From a bacterium (lineage in GTDB: Bacteria > Chloroflexota > Dormibacteria > Aeolococcales > Bog-877): a stretch of 64,000 bases of DNA. Positions 7,182-17,210 of this stretch are shown in pieces; position 1 is the stretch's first letter, and every line of letters begins with the position of its first letter. A program made the translations under genes and the position numbers. The stretch is from contig JAJYPP010000008.1 of the NCBI GenBank assembly GCA_021795235.1, positions 1-64,000 of the forward strand, read 5' to 3'. The notes beneath the pieces are model-generated. The model did no database searches, had not been told where the DNA came from, and was given only the letters and a program-made list of their open reading frames with translations.

Positions 7182-9515
7182 TCAGCCGCCGCTGGGTGGT
7201 GATCCCGAGCCGGCGGTCTGGGTCGGAGCGGTGGGCAGGCTCAGGGTGTAGGGGACCGCCATCTGAACGTGGTTCACGTCCGAGAGTGGGGCCTGCACCG
7301 TCAGCACCAGCGGTCCCGGGCTGAGCGGCCCCGTGATCACCACCACGGTCCGGGTCGCCGCCTGGTAGGAGATCTGCAGGCCCGAGATCGGTTGACCGGA
7401 GTCCTGCAGCGAGATTGACTGGGAGCTCACGCTGAGGGGATTGAGGTCGGAGTTGAACTGGAGCGAGAAGGTGGCGCCCGCGCTCTGACTGGCCTGCGCG
7501 CTGGCCGATACCACCAGCGGCCCCACCGGCAGGGCGGTCCGGCTGCCCAGGGTTATCCCTGAGATCTGGGGGGTGGCGCCGCCCAGGGTGACGGTCACCT
7601 GCTCCTGGAGGGCGGTCGTCGGCTGGGTGGCGGTGGCATCGCTCACCAACTCGATCGCCACCTGGTAGGTGGTCCCCCCGGCGCTGGTGGGGGTGCTGGA
7701 CACGGCGTAGAAGCGGTCGAATGGGCCGGGCAGCAGAGTTGAGCTGGGGATGACCGTGTGCGGGGCCAGCAGTTGGGCGATCTCGCCCGCGCCGGTCGGG
7801 CTGTCGGTGATCTGGAGCTGAGCCAGGTTGCTGGCGAGGTCCAAGGCCCGCCCGGCCCGGCTGCTGGAGGAGCTGGTCTCCGGCGGGCTGGAGAGTTCCA
7901 TGGTCACCACCGCTTGCTGCCCCGAGCCCAGCTGCTGCAGGGCCGCCAGGGCGTTGCCGAAGGGTGACCAGGTGAGATGGCTCAACCCCGCGCGGGTGCT
8001 GAGCAGCGCGCTGGCGCCGGTGGCGATGTCCACGGCCCCGGCCTGGGTGCCGTGCCCGGGGCTGGTGGCCTGGTAGGCCAGGTATTGGCCGTCAGGGCTG
8101 TAGCGCAGCCCGGCGAGGCTGACCCCGGCGGGAGCCACCAGTAGCTGGCGGGGCTGGCTGCCGTAGGTCCCCGCCAGGTAGATCGAATCGACACCTCCGG
8201 CCGACCCGACGTAGGCCATCTGGCCTCCGGACGGAGACCACTGGGGACTGCCCTGCAGCCCGGGGAGGGTGCTCCAGGAGCCACTGGCCAGGTTGTAGAC
8301 GGTGGGTAGGCCCTTCGGTCTGGCGAAGAGGGCGTGGACCGTCGGCTCCACCGAGAAGCTCTGATTGGGGCCCAGCTTCACCCAGGAGAAGACGGGGCTG
8401 GTCTGCCCGTCCAGGTTCACCTCCTGCAGCTGGCCCTGGTCCGCGTACAGCAGGCTGCCGTCGTTGAGCCAGGCCGCCTCGGGGTTGGCTGCCGAGGAGG
8501 TGGCCAGGGTGGTGGGCCGTCCGCCCCCCGCCAGGGGGACCACATCCAGGGTGGCGGTGCCACTCGCCGCCACGCTCCAGAACGCCAGCTGCTGGCTGTC
8601 AGGGGATGCGACCGCGTTGGTGGCGCCAGCGGCGATGACCGAGGGGCTGGCCCCGATCTGGTAGACGGCGCCGGCGGCTGGCCCGGACGGAGCCGAGGAC
8701 GAGGATGGTGGGACCACCGGGACGACCGCGCCGGTAGCCACCACCGCTCCCGACGCGGTCAGGAGCAGCTCCCCGTTGGGTGAGTACGCCAGACCCTGGG
8801 CTCCCTGCGCGGTCGCCATCTGGTCCACCGTGACCAGTGAGGGCGGATACCCCGAGGCGGTGGCGTTGAGGGGCTCGGTCCCGAAGGGGATGACCACCTT
8901 GGAGAGCGGCATCGCGCCATCCTGGGCTCGGGCATCCTGGCGGGCGATGGTCACCACATAGGACACGTTGGGAACCAGCTGGTGGCGGGGGGCGATCACC
9001 AGGGTGGTGGGGTCGGGCCACTTGGCCTGAAACGTGACTGCGGGGGCTATGGACAGCCCCTTGGCGACCTGGGTCTCCTGCATGGGTTGGTTGAAGCTGA
9101 GCTGGATCGCCTGGGTGACCGGGACCCTGGGGTTTCCCTGCACCGAGGCCCGCACCGTGACCGCCTGAGCCCGGCCCGGAACTATCACCGAGAGGAGCAC
9201 CAAGGCGACCATCGCCAGCCCCGCCAGCCCCAGGCCCGCGCCGAAGACGAAGCCGAATTGCGGCCGCGACCGGGGACGGGACCGCTGCCGCTGGTGGGCT
9301 TCCTCCATGAGGCTGGCCCGCAGGTGGGCGTGGTAACCGGGATCCGGAGAGGGAGGCGGTGCCTGCCGGGCACGACGGCGGATCTCCTCGGCGGTTTGAA
9401 GCAAGGCTCGACCGCCATCTGTGCCCGAGGAGTGGAAGATCTCCAGGAGCTCGGGATCCTGCCCCTCGGGCGTTCCCGGTCCCCGGCGCCGTCGCCAGAT
9501 TGGACCGCTACCCAA
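7182..9515 (-). CDS. Membrane-anchored protein with Ig-like and beta-propeller domains, sigma-factor partner
   Basis: The 777-residue product starts at a TTG that overlaps the sigma-factor stop by 8 bases. Residues 1-86 are soluble and polar, 88-112 form one membrane segment, about 118-215 resemble a bacterial Ig-like (Big_5/SbsA-type) domain, about 225-530 carry repeated WSPxG/YSPDGQYLAYQ blades of a PD40/TolB-like propeller, and a second Ig-like domain lies near 660-765. The tight overlap with an ECF sigma gene suggests that the short cytoplasmic part acts as an anti-sigma or signalling anchor and that the large outside part senses envelope state. No zinc-type anti-sigma motif (HxxxCxxC) is seen, so anti-sigma activity is inference from position only. 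Confidence 0.75.
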   Translation of the reverse strand: MGSGPIWRRRRGPGTPEGQDPELLEIFHSSGTDGGRALLQTAEEIRRRARQAPPPSPDPGYHAHLRASLMEEAHQRQRSRPRSRPQFGFVFGAGLGLAGLAMVALVLLSVIVPGRAQAVTVRASVQGNPRVPVTQAIQLSFNQPMQETQVAKGLSIAPAVTFQAKWPDPTTLVIAPRHQLVPNVSYVVTIARQDARAQDGAMPLSKVVIPFGTEPLNATASGYPPSLVTVDQMATAQGAQGLAYSPNGELLLTASGAVVATGAVVPVVPPSSSSAPSGPAAGAVYQIGASPSVIAAGATNAVASPDSQQLAFWSVAASGTATLDVVPLAGGGRPTTLATSSAANPEAAWLNDGSLLYADQGQLQEVNLDGQTSPVFSWVKLGPNQSFSVEPTVHALFARPKGLPTVYNLASGSWSTLPGLQGSPQWSPSGGQMAYVGSAGGVDSIYLAGTYGSQPRQLLVAPAGVSLAGLRYSPDGQYLAYQATSPGHGTQAGAVDIATGASALLSTRAGLSHLTWSPFGNALAALQQLGSGQQAVVTMELSSPPETSSSSSRAGRALDLASNLAQLQITDSPTGAGEIAQLLAPHTVIPSSTLLPGPFDRFYAVSSTPTSAGGTTYQVAIELVSDATATQPTTALQEQVTVTLGGATPQISGITLGSRTALPVGPLVVSASAQASQSAGATFSLQFNSDLNPLSVSSQSISLQDSGQPISGLQISYQAATRTVVVITGPLSPGPLVLTVQAPLSDVNHVQMAVPYTLSLPTAPTQTAGSGSPPSGG

Positions 9516-10086
9516 GGGTGGGGTCCTCCTCGACTCCTGAGCGACGGGAGGGCAGCTGCTGGCGCAGGGTGGCCGTACCCCGGAAGATCAGCAGCTTCAC
9601 CGCCCCCTCCGACTTACCCATGATCTCCCCGATCTCGGCCAGCTTGAGGTCCTCCCCGTACTTGAGGGTCATCGCCACCCGCTGTTGCTCGGGCAGCGCC
9701 TCGATTAGTGCCCATATGTGCTGGACCCCCAGGCGCTGCGCCACATCCTCGTCGACCGGGGTCGCGGAGTCAATGAGCTCCTGGCCCTCGTCGAGGCTGT
9801 CCTCGGAGCGCCGGCGGGAGCGGTAGTGATCGGTGATCGCGTTGATGGCGATCTGGTACAGCCATGAGGAGAAGGGGTGGCCGGTGTGGCGGTACCTCCC
9901 GATCGCTCGGAGGGCCTTGAAGAAGACCTCGCTGGTGATGTCCTCAGCCAGCTCGCGGCTGCCCACCCGGGAGGCGACATATCGGTAGATCTTGGGGAAG
10001 TACTGGTCATAGAGTGCGCCGAATGCCTCCGGGTCCTCCTTGGCTCTGGCGACCAGAGCCTCCTCATGGTCGGTGGGGGGGCTCAC
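9508..10086 (-). CDS. ECF-type RNA polymerase sigma factor
   Basis: The protein (192 residues from GTG 10086) has region 2 (AFGALYDQYFPKIYRYVASR ... DITSEVFFKALRAI) and region 4 (LPEQQRVAMTLKYGEDLKLA ... SEGAVKLLIFRG), with no region 3, as in extracytoplasmic-function sigma factors. The frame is open back to an ATG at 10224, but the extra 46 residues are unlike any sigma region. GTG 10086 gives a normal family length and overlaps the stop of a short upstream frame. It should direct core polymerase to a stress regulon, and is cotranscribed with the propeller protein that follows. Its upstream region is shared, divergently, with purB. Confidence 0.85.
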   Translation of the reverse strand: MSPPTDHEEALVARAKEDPEAFGALYDQYFPKIYRYVASRVGSRELAEDITSEVFFKALRAIGRYRHTGHPFSSWLYQIAINAITDHYRSRRRSEDSLDEGQELIDSATPVDEDVAQRLGVQHIWALIEALPEQQRVAMTLKYGEDLKLAEIGEIMGKSEGAVKLLIFRGTATLRQQLPSRRSGVEEDPTLG

Positions 10087-10172
10087 GTCGACATAACTCT
10101 GGTCGGCAGCCTGAACGGCGGAGGCGACGCTTGGGTTACTGTCGCGGGGCCCGACACCACGCTCCAACGTTA
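10083..10172 (-). promoter_or_regulatory. Putative promoter and 25-codon leader frame of the sigma gene
   Basis: On the minus strand a TAACGT hexamer (10172-10167) is followed six bases later by GTG 10160. That opens a 25-codon frame ending in TGA 10085-10083, which overlaps the sigma-factor GTG (GTGA). No Shine-Dalgarno sequence precedes the sigma start, so coupling to a leaderless leader frame is possible. The hexamer is weak and the call is tentative. Confidence 0.3.
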
Positions 10173-10228
10173 ACGGCAGGGGCCGGCCGGGGACTCCCGG
10201 CGGAGTGGGGGGAGCCGGCGCCACCTCT

Positions 10229-10284
10229 TATACTCGGAGCAGTTGAGGACCGTTCCGCCGCTGCCCGTCGGCGCCCCCAGATGA
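10229..10284 (+). promoter_or_regulatory. purB promoter with 13-codon leader frame
   Basis: TATACT at 10229-10234 is a good -10 hexamer. Eight bases later a TTG at 10243 opens a 13-codon frame whose TGA (10282-10284) overlaps the purB ATG (ATGA at 10281). There is no Shine-Dalgarno sequence before purB, so a leaderless leader frame could deliver ribosomes by coupling. No riboswitch-like fold is evident in the 46 bases before the ATG. Confidence 0.4.
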
Positions 10285-11612
10285 TCGATAGGTACGCGCC
10301 CAAAGAGCTGCGCGCCCTCTGGTCCGAGGAGTCGCGGCTGCGGCTGTGGACCAGGGTCGAGCAGGCGGTCTGCCGGGCCCGAGCCCAGCTGGGGGAGATC
10401 TCCCAGGCCGAGGCCAGCGCCATCGCCGCCGCCAAGCCGCCCGGCCTCGAGCGGGTCATGCAGCTGGAGGCAGAGCAGGGGCACGACCTCGCCGCCTTCG
10501 TGACGGCGCTGCAGGAGCAGCTCGGGGACGAGGGCCGGCAGGTGCATCTGGGGCTGACGAGCCAGGACGTGGTCGACACCGCCCTGGCGCTGCAGCTCAA
10601 GCAGGCGCAGGCCTTCCTCGACCGGGAGCTGGAAGCCCTCTGCCAGGCGCTCGCCGACCTGGGGGGGCGGCATCTGCGCACCCCCATGATCGGTCGTACC
10701 CACGGCATGCACGCCGAGCCTGTCACCTTCGGCTTCGTCCTGGCCAACCATCTCGACGAGGTGCGTCGGAGCCGGCGCCGGCTCGACCTGGCCGCCGCCG
10801 ACGTGGTGGTAGGCAAGATCTCCGGCACGGTGGGCACCCACGCCACGGTGTCGGCGGAGGTGGAGGAGCTGGCCCTGGCGGAGCTCGGCCTCCGGCCCGC
10901 GGCGATCACCACCCAGGTGGTCGCCCGTGACCGCCACGCCGCCTATCTGTGCCAACTGGCCCTGACCGGTTCGGTCCTGGAGCGGCTGGCGACCAATCTC
11001 CGCCACCTGCAGCGGACCGAGATCGGAGAGCTGAGGGAGCCCTTCGGGACGCGCCAGAAGGGCTCCTCGGCCATGCCCCACAAGCGCAATCCCGTGCGTT
11101 TGGAGCAGGTCTGCGGCCTGAGCCGGGTGCTGCGCGGCCTGATGGTGGCGGGGATGGAGGATGTGGCCCTCTGGCACGAGCGCGACATCTCCCACTCCTC
11201 GGTGGAGCGGGTAGCGCTCCCCGACGCCACCATGGCGCTGGGCCACATGCTCCGGAGCCTGACCGAGGTGGTCGGCGGGCTGGAGGTGGACACCGCGGCG
11301 ATGGCGGCCAACCTCGAGCGCCGGGGGGCGGTCGCGCGCAGCCAGCAGGTCCTGCTCCGGCTGGTCTCGCACGGCATGGCCAGGGAGGAGGCCTACCGCC
11401 TGGTGCAGCGGCTGGCCCACCAGGCCGACCGACCCGGAGGTGACTTCCGGGCGCTGTGCCTGGCCTCGCCGGAGCTGCTGGATCGCCTGGGTGCGGAGGA
11501 GGTCGCCCAAGCGCTCGGCCTGGAGCAGTACCTGGCCGGGATCGATGCCAGCTTCACCCGCCTGGGGCTGCTGGCTCCCGAGCCGGCCCATCCCGCCGGA
11601 GATGGCGGGTGA
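10281..11612 (+). CDS. purB: Adenylosuccinate lyase
   Basis: The 443-residue enzyme cleaves SAICAR to AICAR plus fumarate and adenylosuccinate to AMP plus fumarate. The fumarase/aspartase superfamily signature GSSAMPHKRNP spans residues 261-271, and the upstream LTSQDVVDTA and GRTHGMHAEP segments supply the active-site Ser/His region. The ATG at 10281 begins MIDRYAPKELRALWSEESRL, the usual N-terminus. It is the first gene of a nine-gene purine operon and overlaps purC by four bases (GTGA). Starting an operon with purB while purD, purE/K and purA sit elsewhere is a common bacterial variation. Confidence 0.97.
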   Translation: MIDRYAPKELRALWSEESRLRLWTRVEQAVCRARAQLGEISQAEASAIAAAKPPGLERVMQLEAEQGHDLAAFVTALQEQLGDEGRQVHLGLTSQDVVDTALALQLKQAQAFLDRELEALCQALADLGGRHLRTPMIGRTHGMHAEPVTFGFVLANHLDEVRRSRRRLDLAAADVVVGKISGTVGTHATVSAEVEELALAELGLRPAAITTQVVARDRHAAYLCQLALTGSVLERLATNLRHLQRTEIGELREPFGTRQKGSSAMPHKRNPVRLEQVCGLSRVLRGLMVAGMEDVALWHERDISHSSVERVALPDATMALGHMLRSLTEVVGGLEVDTAAMAANLERRGAVARSQQVLLRLVSHGMAREEAYRLVQRLAHQADRPGGDFRALCLASPELLDRLGAEEVAQALGLEQYLAGIDASFTRLGLLAPEPAHPAGDGG

Positions 11613-12505
11613 CCGATCCCCTGCCGGCGGCGGAGGCGGTCTCCAGGGTGGAGATCGAGGGGCTGCCGGTCTTCAGGCGTGGCAAGGTGCGTGACACCTT
11701 CGACCTCGGAGACCGCTTGCTGATGGTGGCCACCGACCGCCTCTCGGCCTTCGACTGCGTCCTGCCCGACCCCATCCCCGGCCGGGGCCGGGTTCTGACC
11801 CAGATGTCCCGGTTCTGGTTCGCCAAGACGAGTCGGCTGGTCCCCAACCATCTGCTGGGAGATGACCTATCGGTGATTCCGGCGGCACTCCGGCCGCGGC
11901 TCGAGGGCAGGATGATGTTCTGCCGCAAGGCCCAGCGCATCGACGTGGAGTGCGTGGTCCGGGCCAGGCTGGCCGGATCGGGCTGGGAGGAGTACCAGAG
12001 GGCGGGGACTCTGGCCGGCGAGGCGATCCCTGAGGGCCTCGCCTTCGGAGCTGTCCTGCCCGAGCTCCGCTTCACCCCGGCCACCAAGAGCGACACCGGC
12101 CACGACCAGAACATCTCCAGAGCCGAGCTGGCGGGGCTGGTGGGGCCGGCCCTGGCCGAGTCTCTGGAGGAGAACAGCCTCCGGCTCTTCCGGTTCGCGG
12201 CGGACCTCTGCCTGGCGGCCGGCATCTGGCTGGTCGACACCAAGTTCGAATTCGGCCTGGTGGGCGGCCGGCTCACCCTGATCGACGAGCTGCTCACTCC
12301 CGACTCCTCCCGGATGTGGCTGACCACCGAGCCGATCTCCTCTTCCACATCGCTCGGGTTTGACAAGCAGCTGGTGCGCGACCACCTGCTCGGCAGCGGC
12401 TGGGACCGCCGCCCCCCGGCGCCCCACCTGCCGCCCGAGCTGGTGCGCGAGGTGCAGCGCCGGTATCAGGAGGTGCAGGAACGGATAACCAAGTTCGCTT
12501 CATAG
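11609..12505 (+). CDS. purC: SAICAR synthase
   Basis: The product (298 residues) condenses CAIR with aspartate using ATP. Motifs include the N-terminal RGKVRDTFD phosphate loop, a central DVECVVRARLAGSGW and LVDTKFEFG near residue 208, followed by LIDELLTPDSSR, all typical of the SAICAR synthase family. The length is of the longer, eukaryote/actinobacterial-like type rather than the ~240-residue form. The start is the GTG at 11609, whose GTGA overlaps the purB stop; the frame is open much further upstream, but that part is the shadow of purB. Confidence 0.96.
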   Translation: MTDPLPAAEAVSRVEIEGLPVFRRGKVRDTFDLGDRLLMVATDRLSAFDCVLPDPIPGRGRVLTQMSRFWFAKTSRLVPNHLLGDDLSVIPAALRPRLEGRMMFCRKAQRIDVECVVRARLAGSGWEEYQRAGTLAGEAIPEGLAFGAVLPELRFTPATKSDTGHDQNISRAELAGLVGPALAESLEENSLRLFRFAADLCLAAGIWLVDTKFEFGLVGGRLTLIDELLTPDSSRMWLTTEPISSSTSLGFDKQLVRDHLLGSGWDRRPPAPHLPPELVREVQRRYQEVQERITKFAS

Positions 12506-12510
12506 CCGAG

Positions 12511-12750
12511 GTGGTGGTCACCCTCAAGCCGGTGGTCAACGATCCCCAGGGGTTGGTGGTGACCCAGGCCCTGCACGCCCTGGGGTACCCGGAGGTGAAC
12601 GGGACCAGGGTCGGCAAGTACGTACGGCTCGAGCTCGACCTGGCCGACGAGGCGCAGGCCAACTCCGCGGTTGACCAGATGTGCCGGCGGCTGCTCTGCA
12701 ACGGGGTCATCGAGGACTACGCCTTCACCCTCAGCCGGGGGCCGGCCTGA
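12511..12750 (+). CDS. purS: FGAM synthase subunit PurS
   Basis: This 79-residue protein is the small subunit that bridges PurL and PurQ in the three-component FGAM synthase. The sequence VTLKPVVNDPQGLVVTQALH and the later GKYVRLELD match the PurS fold (beta-alpha-beta). It starts at GTG 12511, five bases after purC, and is followed directly by purQ. Its presence agrees with the short form of PurL downstream. Confidence 0.95.
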   Translation: MVVTLKPVVNDPQGLVVTQALHALGYPEVNGTRVGKYVRLELDLADEAQANSAVDQMCRRLLCNGVIEDYAFTLSRGPA

Positions 12751-12751
12751 G

Positions 12752-13450
12752 TTGGCGTTCAGGTTCGGGATCGCGGTCTTCCCGGGCACCTGGTCGGAGC
12801 GCGACTGCGCGTACGCGGTCTCCCTGGTGGGGGCGGAGGCGGTGCTGCTCTGGCACGGAGACCGCGACTTGAAGGGCTGCGATGGCCTGATCCTCCCCGG
12901 CGGCTTCGCCCACGGGGACTACCTGCGGGCAGGGGCCATCGCCCGCTTCTCTCCACTGATGGAAGAGGTCCAGCGGTTCGCTCGCCGGGGAGGGCCGGTG
13001 CTGGGGATCTGCAACGGCTTCCAGATCCTCTGCGAGGCCGGCCTGCTGCCGGGGGCCCTGCTGCGCAACCAGGGACTCCAGTTCCGGTGCCAGGCCACCT
13101 TCCTCCGGGTGGAGTCGGGGCGTGGCCCGTTCCTGGGCGGCTTGGCGAGGTCGGCTCCGCTGCGCATCCCCATCTCTCACGGGGAGGGCCGCTACTTCGC
13201 CGACCCCGCCACCCTGGCCCAGCTGGAGGAGGAGGGGCGGGTGGCCTTCCGCTACTGCTCCCAGGACGGCGAGCTGGGACCAGAGCACAACCCCAACGGC
13301 TCCGTAGCCGACATCGCCGGGATCCTCAACCCAGAGGGGAACGTCCTGGGCATGATGCCTCATCCGGAGCGCGCGTGCGAGCCGCTCCTGGGATCGGCGG
13401 ACGGCCTCCAGCTCTTCTCCGCTCTGCTCCCGGCCCTGGCCCAACGGTGA
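12752..13450 (+). CDS. purQ: FGAM synthase glutaminase subunit PurQ
   Basis: The class I glutamine amidotransferase subunit (232 residues) hydrolyses glutamine and channels ammonia to PurL. Cys87 in [10 protein letters not shown] is the nucleophile, and the His and Glu of MMPHPER complete the triad. An [18 protein letters not shown] segment gives the oxyanion loop. The start is TTG 12752, one base after the purS stop, because the protein then begins [13 protein letters not shown] as in homologues; no ATG or GTG lies near. It overlaps purL by four bases. Confidence 0.95.
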   Translation: MAFRFGIAVFPGTWSERDCAYAVSLVGAEAVLLWHGDRDLKGCDGLILPGGFAHGDYLRAGAIARFSPLMEEVQRFARRGGPVLGICNGFQILCEAGLLPGALLRNQGLQFRCQATFLRVESGRGPFLGGLARSAPLRIPISHGEGRYFADPATLAQLEEEGRVAFRYCSQDGELGPEHNPNGSVADIAGILNPEGNVLGMMPHPERACEPLLGSADGLQLFSALLPALAQR

Positions 13451-15672
13451 GCGAGGCTCCCACCGAGGCCGCGCTGCGCGAGCTCGCCCTGACCCGGGAG
13501 GAGTATCAGCGTGCGGTGCTGCTGCTGGGCCGCCCGCCCAACCCGCTCGAGCTCGGGATGCTGGGCGCCATGTGGTCGGAGCATTGCTCCTACAAGACCT
13601 CCAAGAGGTTGCTCCGGCAGCTGCCCACCCAAGGCGACCGGGTGGTGCTCGGGCCCGGAGAGAATGCGGGCGTGGTCGATCTCGGGGACTCGCTGCTCTG
13701 CTGCTTCAAGATCGAGTCCCACAACCATCCCAGCGCCATCGAGCCGGTGCAGGGGGCGGCGACCGGCGTGGGCGGCATCCTGCGGGACGTCTTCGCCATG
13801 GGCGCCCGCCCGGTGGCGCTGCTGGACGCGATCCGGTTCGGTGAGCCGACCGATCGGCTGCAGCGGCACCGCTTCGCCAGGGTGGTGGAGGGGATCGGCT
13901 TCTACGGCAACTGCATCGGGGTGCCCACCGTGGGCGGGGAGACCTACTTCGACGACGCCTATGGCGGCAACTGCCTGGTCAACGCCATGTGCGTCGGTGT
14001 GGCGGGCCGGGACCAGCTGGTGCGGGCGGTGGCCAAGGGGCCGGGCAACCCGGTGCTGCTGGTGGGGGCGGCGACCGGCCGGGACGGCATCCATGGCGCC
14101 ACCTTCGCATCGGTGCAGCTGGATGAGGGGGCCGAGGAGCGCCGCCCGGCGGTCCAGGTCGGCAACCCCTTCTTGGAGAAGTGCCTGATGGAGGCGTGCC
14201 TGGAGATCTGCGGCCACCAGGCCCTGGTGGGGCTGCAGGACTGCGGCGCCGCGGGGCTGACCAGCAGCTGCTCGGAGATGGCCCGGCGCGGTGGGGTCGG
14301 GCTCCAGATCGACGTCGCCCGGGTGGGCCGCAGGGAGGTCGGGATGACTCCCTACGAGGTGATGTTGAGCGAGTCCCAGGAGCGCATGGTGCTGGTGGTC
14401 GAGCGCGGCCGGGAGGCCGAGTTCCAACGGGTCTTCGAGCGCTGGGATCTCCGCAGTGACGTCATCGGGCGGGTCATCGCCGAGCCCGAGCTGCGGATCC
14501 TCGAGCAGGGGACCGAGGTCGGCTCCCTGCCGCTGGCGGTCCTGGTGGAGGGGTTCTTGGAGCGCCGGCCCGAATCCCGCATGCCCCCGGCGCTGGCCGA
14601 GCGCACCGCCATGGACCCACTCGAGCTTCCGCCGCCGTGGGGGCCCAAGGAGGCCTGGCTCAGGGTCATCGCCTCCCCCAACTGCGCCGACACCACCTGG
14701 GTCCAGCGTCAGTACGACCACCAGGTGGGCGACGACACCGTGCTCGGGCCGGGGGCGGACGCGGCCGTGCTCCGGTTCAAGGGCCGCGGGGACGGCATCG
14801 CCATGACGGTCGACGGCGCCCACCGCTGCTCGGCGCTGGACCCCGCCCGCGGTGCCGCGATGGCGGTTGCGGAGGGGCTGCGCAACCTCGCGGTGGTGGG
14901 GGCGGAGCCGCTGGCGCTCACCAACTGCCTGAACTTCGGGGACCCGGACCAGCCGGAGGTGATGTGGCAGCTGGAGGAGGCGGTGCGAGGGCTGGCGGAG
15001 GCCGCCACGGCGCTGGGGATCCCGGTCGTCAGCGGCAACGTCAGCCTCTACAACGACTATGGGGGCCAGGGGATTCCGCCCACCCCGGTGGTGGGCATGG
15101 TGGGACGGCTGCCAATCTCGGGCCCGCTCATCGGCCCCGGCTTCAAGGAGGCCGGGGACCGGATCGTCCTGATCGGGGACCACTCCTCCAATCTGACCGG
15201 GTCCGAGTATCAGCGCCTGGCCCACGGGCTCGTCGCCGGCCCCGCCCCGGACCTGGACCTGGACCGCGAGCGGGCCATGGCGGCGGCGGTCATAGAGCTG
15301 GTGCGGGCGGGAACCCTGCACTCCGCCCACGATCTCGCCATGGGCGGGCTGGCGGTTGCCCTGGCGGAGAGCTGTGTGCGGGGCGGCCTGGGAGCCAGGG
15401 TCCACCTTGCGGAGCTGGAGCCGCCGGCCACTCGACCGGGGGCTCGGTACGCGCAGCTCTTCGGGGAGGGACCGGGCCGGTACCTGCTCAGCCTGCCCGC
15501 CGGCCGGCTGAGCGCGCTGGAGCGGGTCTGCAGCGACCACGCGGTGCCATTCACGGAGCTGGGCACGGTGGGTGGGGACGAGCTGGAGTTCACCGGGTTC
15601 GCTCGGATATCGCTGGCCATGGCGGCCGCGGCCGTGGAGCGGTCCCTGCCCCAGCTGATGGCGAGCGGATGA
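13447..15672 (+). CDS. purL: FGAM synthase large subunit PurL (small type)
   Basis: The 741-residue ATP-dependent synthetase converts FGAR to FGAM with ammonia from PurQ. Landmarks are [24 protein letters not shown], the Gly-rich [36 protein letters not shown] and the C-terminal [15 protein letters not shown]. It lacks the N-terminal PurS-like and C-terminal glutaminase domains of the large form, matching the separate purS and purQ. GTG 13447 overlaps the purQ stop. The ORF ends in ATGA overlap with purF. Confidence 0.96.
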   Translation: MSEAPTEAALRELALTREEYQRAVLLLGRPPNPLELGMLGAMWSEHCSYKTSKRLLRQLPTQGDRVVLGPGENAGVVDLGDSLLCCFKIESHNHPSAIEPVQGAATGVGGILRDVFAMGARPVALLDAIRFGEPTDRLQRHRFARVVEGIGFYGNCIGVPTVGGETYFDDAYGGNCLVNAMCVGVAGRDQLVRAVAKGPGNPVLLVGAATGRDGIHGATFASVQLDEGAEERRPAVQVGNPFLEKCLMEACLEICGHQALVGLQDCGAAGLTSSCSEMARRGGVGLQIDVARVGRREVGMTPYEVMLSESQERMVLVVERGREAEFQRVFERWDLRSDVIGRVIAEPELRILEQGTEVGSLPLAVLVEGFLERRPESRMPPALAERTAMDPLELPPPWGPKEAWLRVIASPNCADTTWVQRQYDHQVGDDTVLGPGADAAVLRFKGRGDGIAMTVDGAHRCSALDPARGAAMAVAEGLRNLAVVGAEPLALTNCLNFGDPDQPEVMWQLEEAVRGLAEAATALGIPVVSGNVSLYNDYGGQGIPPTPVVGMVGRLPISGPLIGPGFKEAGDRIVLIGDHSSNLTGSEYQRLAHGLVAGPAPDLDLDRERAMAAAVIELVRAGTLHSAHDLAMGGLAVALAESCVRGGLGARVHLAELEPPATRPGARYAQLFGEGPGRYLLSLPAGRLSALERVCSDHAVPFTELGTVGGDELEFTGFARISLAMAAAAVERSLPQLMASG

Positions 15673-17210
15673 ACCCAGTGTCAGCCTCGCCCCCGCCAGC
15701 CGATTTGGTTATGCTGGGGGTGGTGAGCGGCAACCCAGGCCACCCCCCTTCCTTGCGGTCTGCCAAGAAGGCCGCGGAGGCGTCCGACAAGCTCCATGAG
15801 GCTTGCGGGGTCTTCGGTGTATTCGCGCCTCAGGAGCAGGTGGCCCATCTGTGCTACCTGGGCATCTACGCGCTCCAGCACCGCGGCCAGGAGTCGGCCG
15901 GCATCTGCGTCTCGGACGGCGAGCAGCTGCGGCTCCATCGGGAGATGGGGCTGGTCTCCCAGGTCTTTTCCGAGGAATCGCTGGCCCGGCTGACGGGATC
16001 GGTGGGGCTGGCCCACACCCGGTACTCCACCACCGGCTCGTCCCAGGTCACCAACGCCCAGCCCCTGGTCTTCGAGCACGGCCAGCTGGGCCCGGTCGCG
16101 ATCTCCCACAACGGCAACCTCACCAACGCCCAGGCGCTGCGGCACAGCCTGTTCGAGGAGGGTTACGCCTTCGCCACCTCCAGCGACACCGAGGTGCTCG
16201 CCGGTCTGCTGGCCCGCACTCCTGGAGACAACTTGGAGCTGGTCCTGCAGCGCTGCCTGCCGCGGGTACTGGGCGCGTACTCCCTGGGCTTCCTGACCCG
16301 GGACAGCCTGGTGGCGGCTCGCGACGAGCTGGGGCTGCGCCCGCTCTGCATCGGGCGGCTGGGTGAACCTGACGCCCCCGGCGGGGAGGGCTACATCATC
16401 GCCAGCGAGAGCTGCGCCCTGGACGTCATCGGCGCCCGGCTGGTGCGGGAGGTGCTGCCGGGCGAGATCGTCACGATTGACGCCAGGGGGTTGCACAGCG
16501 CCCGCTTCGGCGAGCGTCGCGATCCGGCGATGTGCTCGTTCGAGTTCATCTACTTCTCCAGGCCGGACTCGGTGATCCAGAACCGCAGCCTCTACGAGGT
16601 CCGGCTGGCGATGGGCCGGCGGCTGGCGGCAGAGGCGCCGGTCGACGGCGACCTGGTGATCCCCCTGCCCGACTCCGGCACCCCCGCGGCGATCGGCTAC
16701 GCCCAGGCCAGCGGGATCCCGTTCGCCGAGGGGATGATCAAGTCGCGCTACATCAATCGCACCTTCATCCAGCCCCACCAGGGGATGCGCGACGCCGGGG
16801 TGCGCCTGAAGTTCAACCCCATGCCGCACGTGCTGGCGGGCAAGCGGGTGGTGTTGGTCGACGACTCGATCGTGCGCGGCTCCACCTCGCGCCAGATCGT
16901 GGAGGCGCTGCGCCGAGCGGGCGCGTCCGAGGTGCACATGCGGGTGGCCTCGCCGCCAATCCGCTTCCCCTGCTTCATGGGGATCGACATCGCCAGCCGC
17001 AGCGAGCTGATCGCGGCGGAGCGGACGGCGGAGGAGGTGGGCCACATCATCGGCGCCGACTCACTCGACTACTTGAGCCTGGACGGACTGCGCTGGGCCC
17101 TCGACTCAGCCCCCGGCCAGGCCGGCTTCTGCTTTGCCTGTTTGGACGGGATCTACCCGCTCCAGGTGCCGCAGCAGCTGGAGATGGACAAACTGGCGCT
17201 GGAAGGTTGA
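15669..17210 (+). CDS. purF: Amidophosphoribosyltransferase
   Basis: PurF makes phosphoribosylamine from PRPP and glutamine, the committed step. In the 513-residue precursor, Cys46 of EACGVFGVF should become the N-terminal nucleophile after removal of a 45-residue propeptide, which is long for the family. [12 protein letters not shown] is the PRPP-binding loop. Cysteines in [18 protein letters not shown] and GFCFACLDG match the ligands of the [4Fe-4S] cluster found in the Bacillus-type enzyme. ATG 15669 overlaps the purL stop. A later GTG could shorten the propeptide, so the exact start is uncertain. Confidence 0.96.
   Translation: MNPVSASPPPADLVMLGVVSGNPGHPPSLRSAKKAAEASDKLHEACGVFGVFAPQEQVAHLCYLGIYALQHRGQESAGICVSDGEQLRLHREMGLVSQVFSEESLARLTGSVGLAHTRYSTTGSSQVTNAQPLVFEHGQLGPVAISHNGNLTNAQALRHSLFEEGYAFATSSDTEVLAGLLARTPGDNLELVLQRCLPRVLGAYSLGFLTRDSLVAARDELGLRPLCIGRLGEPDAPGGEGYIIASESCALDVIGARLVREVLPGEIVTIDARGLHSARFGERRDPAMCSFEFIYFSRPDSVIQNRSLYEVRLAMGRRLAAEAPVDGDLVIPLPDSGTPAAIGYAQASGIPFAEGMIKSRYINRTFIQPHQGMRDAGVRLKFNPMPHVLAGKRVVLVDDSIVRGSTSRQIVEALRRAGASEVHMRVASPPIRFPCFMGIDIASRSELIAAERTAEEVGHIIGADSLDYLSLDGLRWALDSAPGQAGFCFACLDGIYPLQVPQQLEMDKLALEG

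Noticed and set aside
13360-15540. A 726-codon minus-strand frame opposite purL
   Set aside because: Low-complexity His/Gln/Pro/Arg-rich translation; purL on the other strand is unambiguous.
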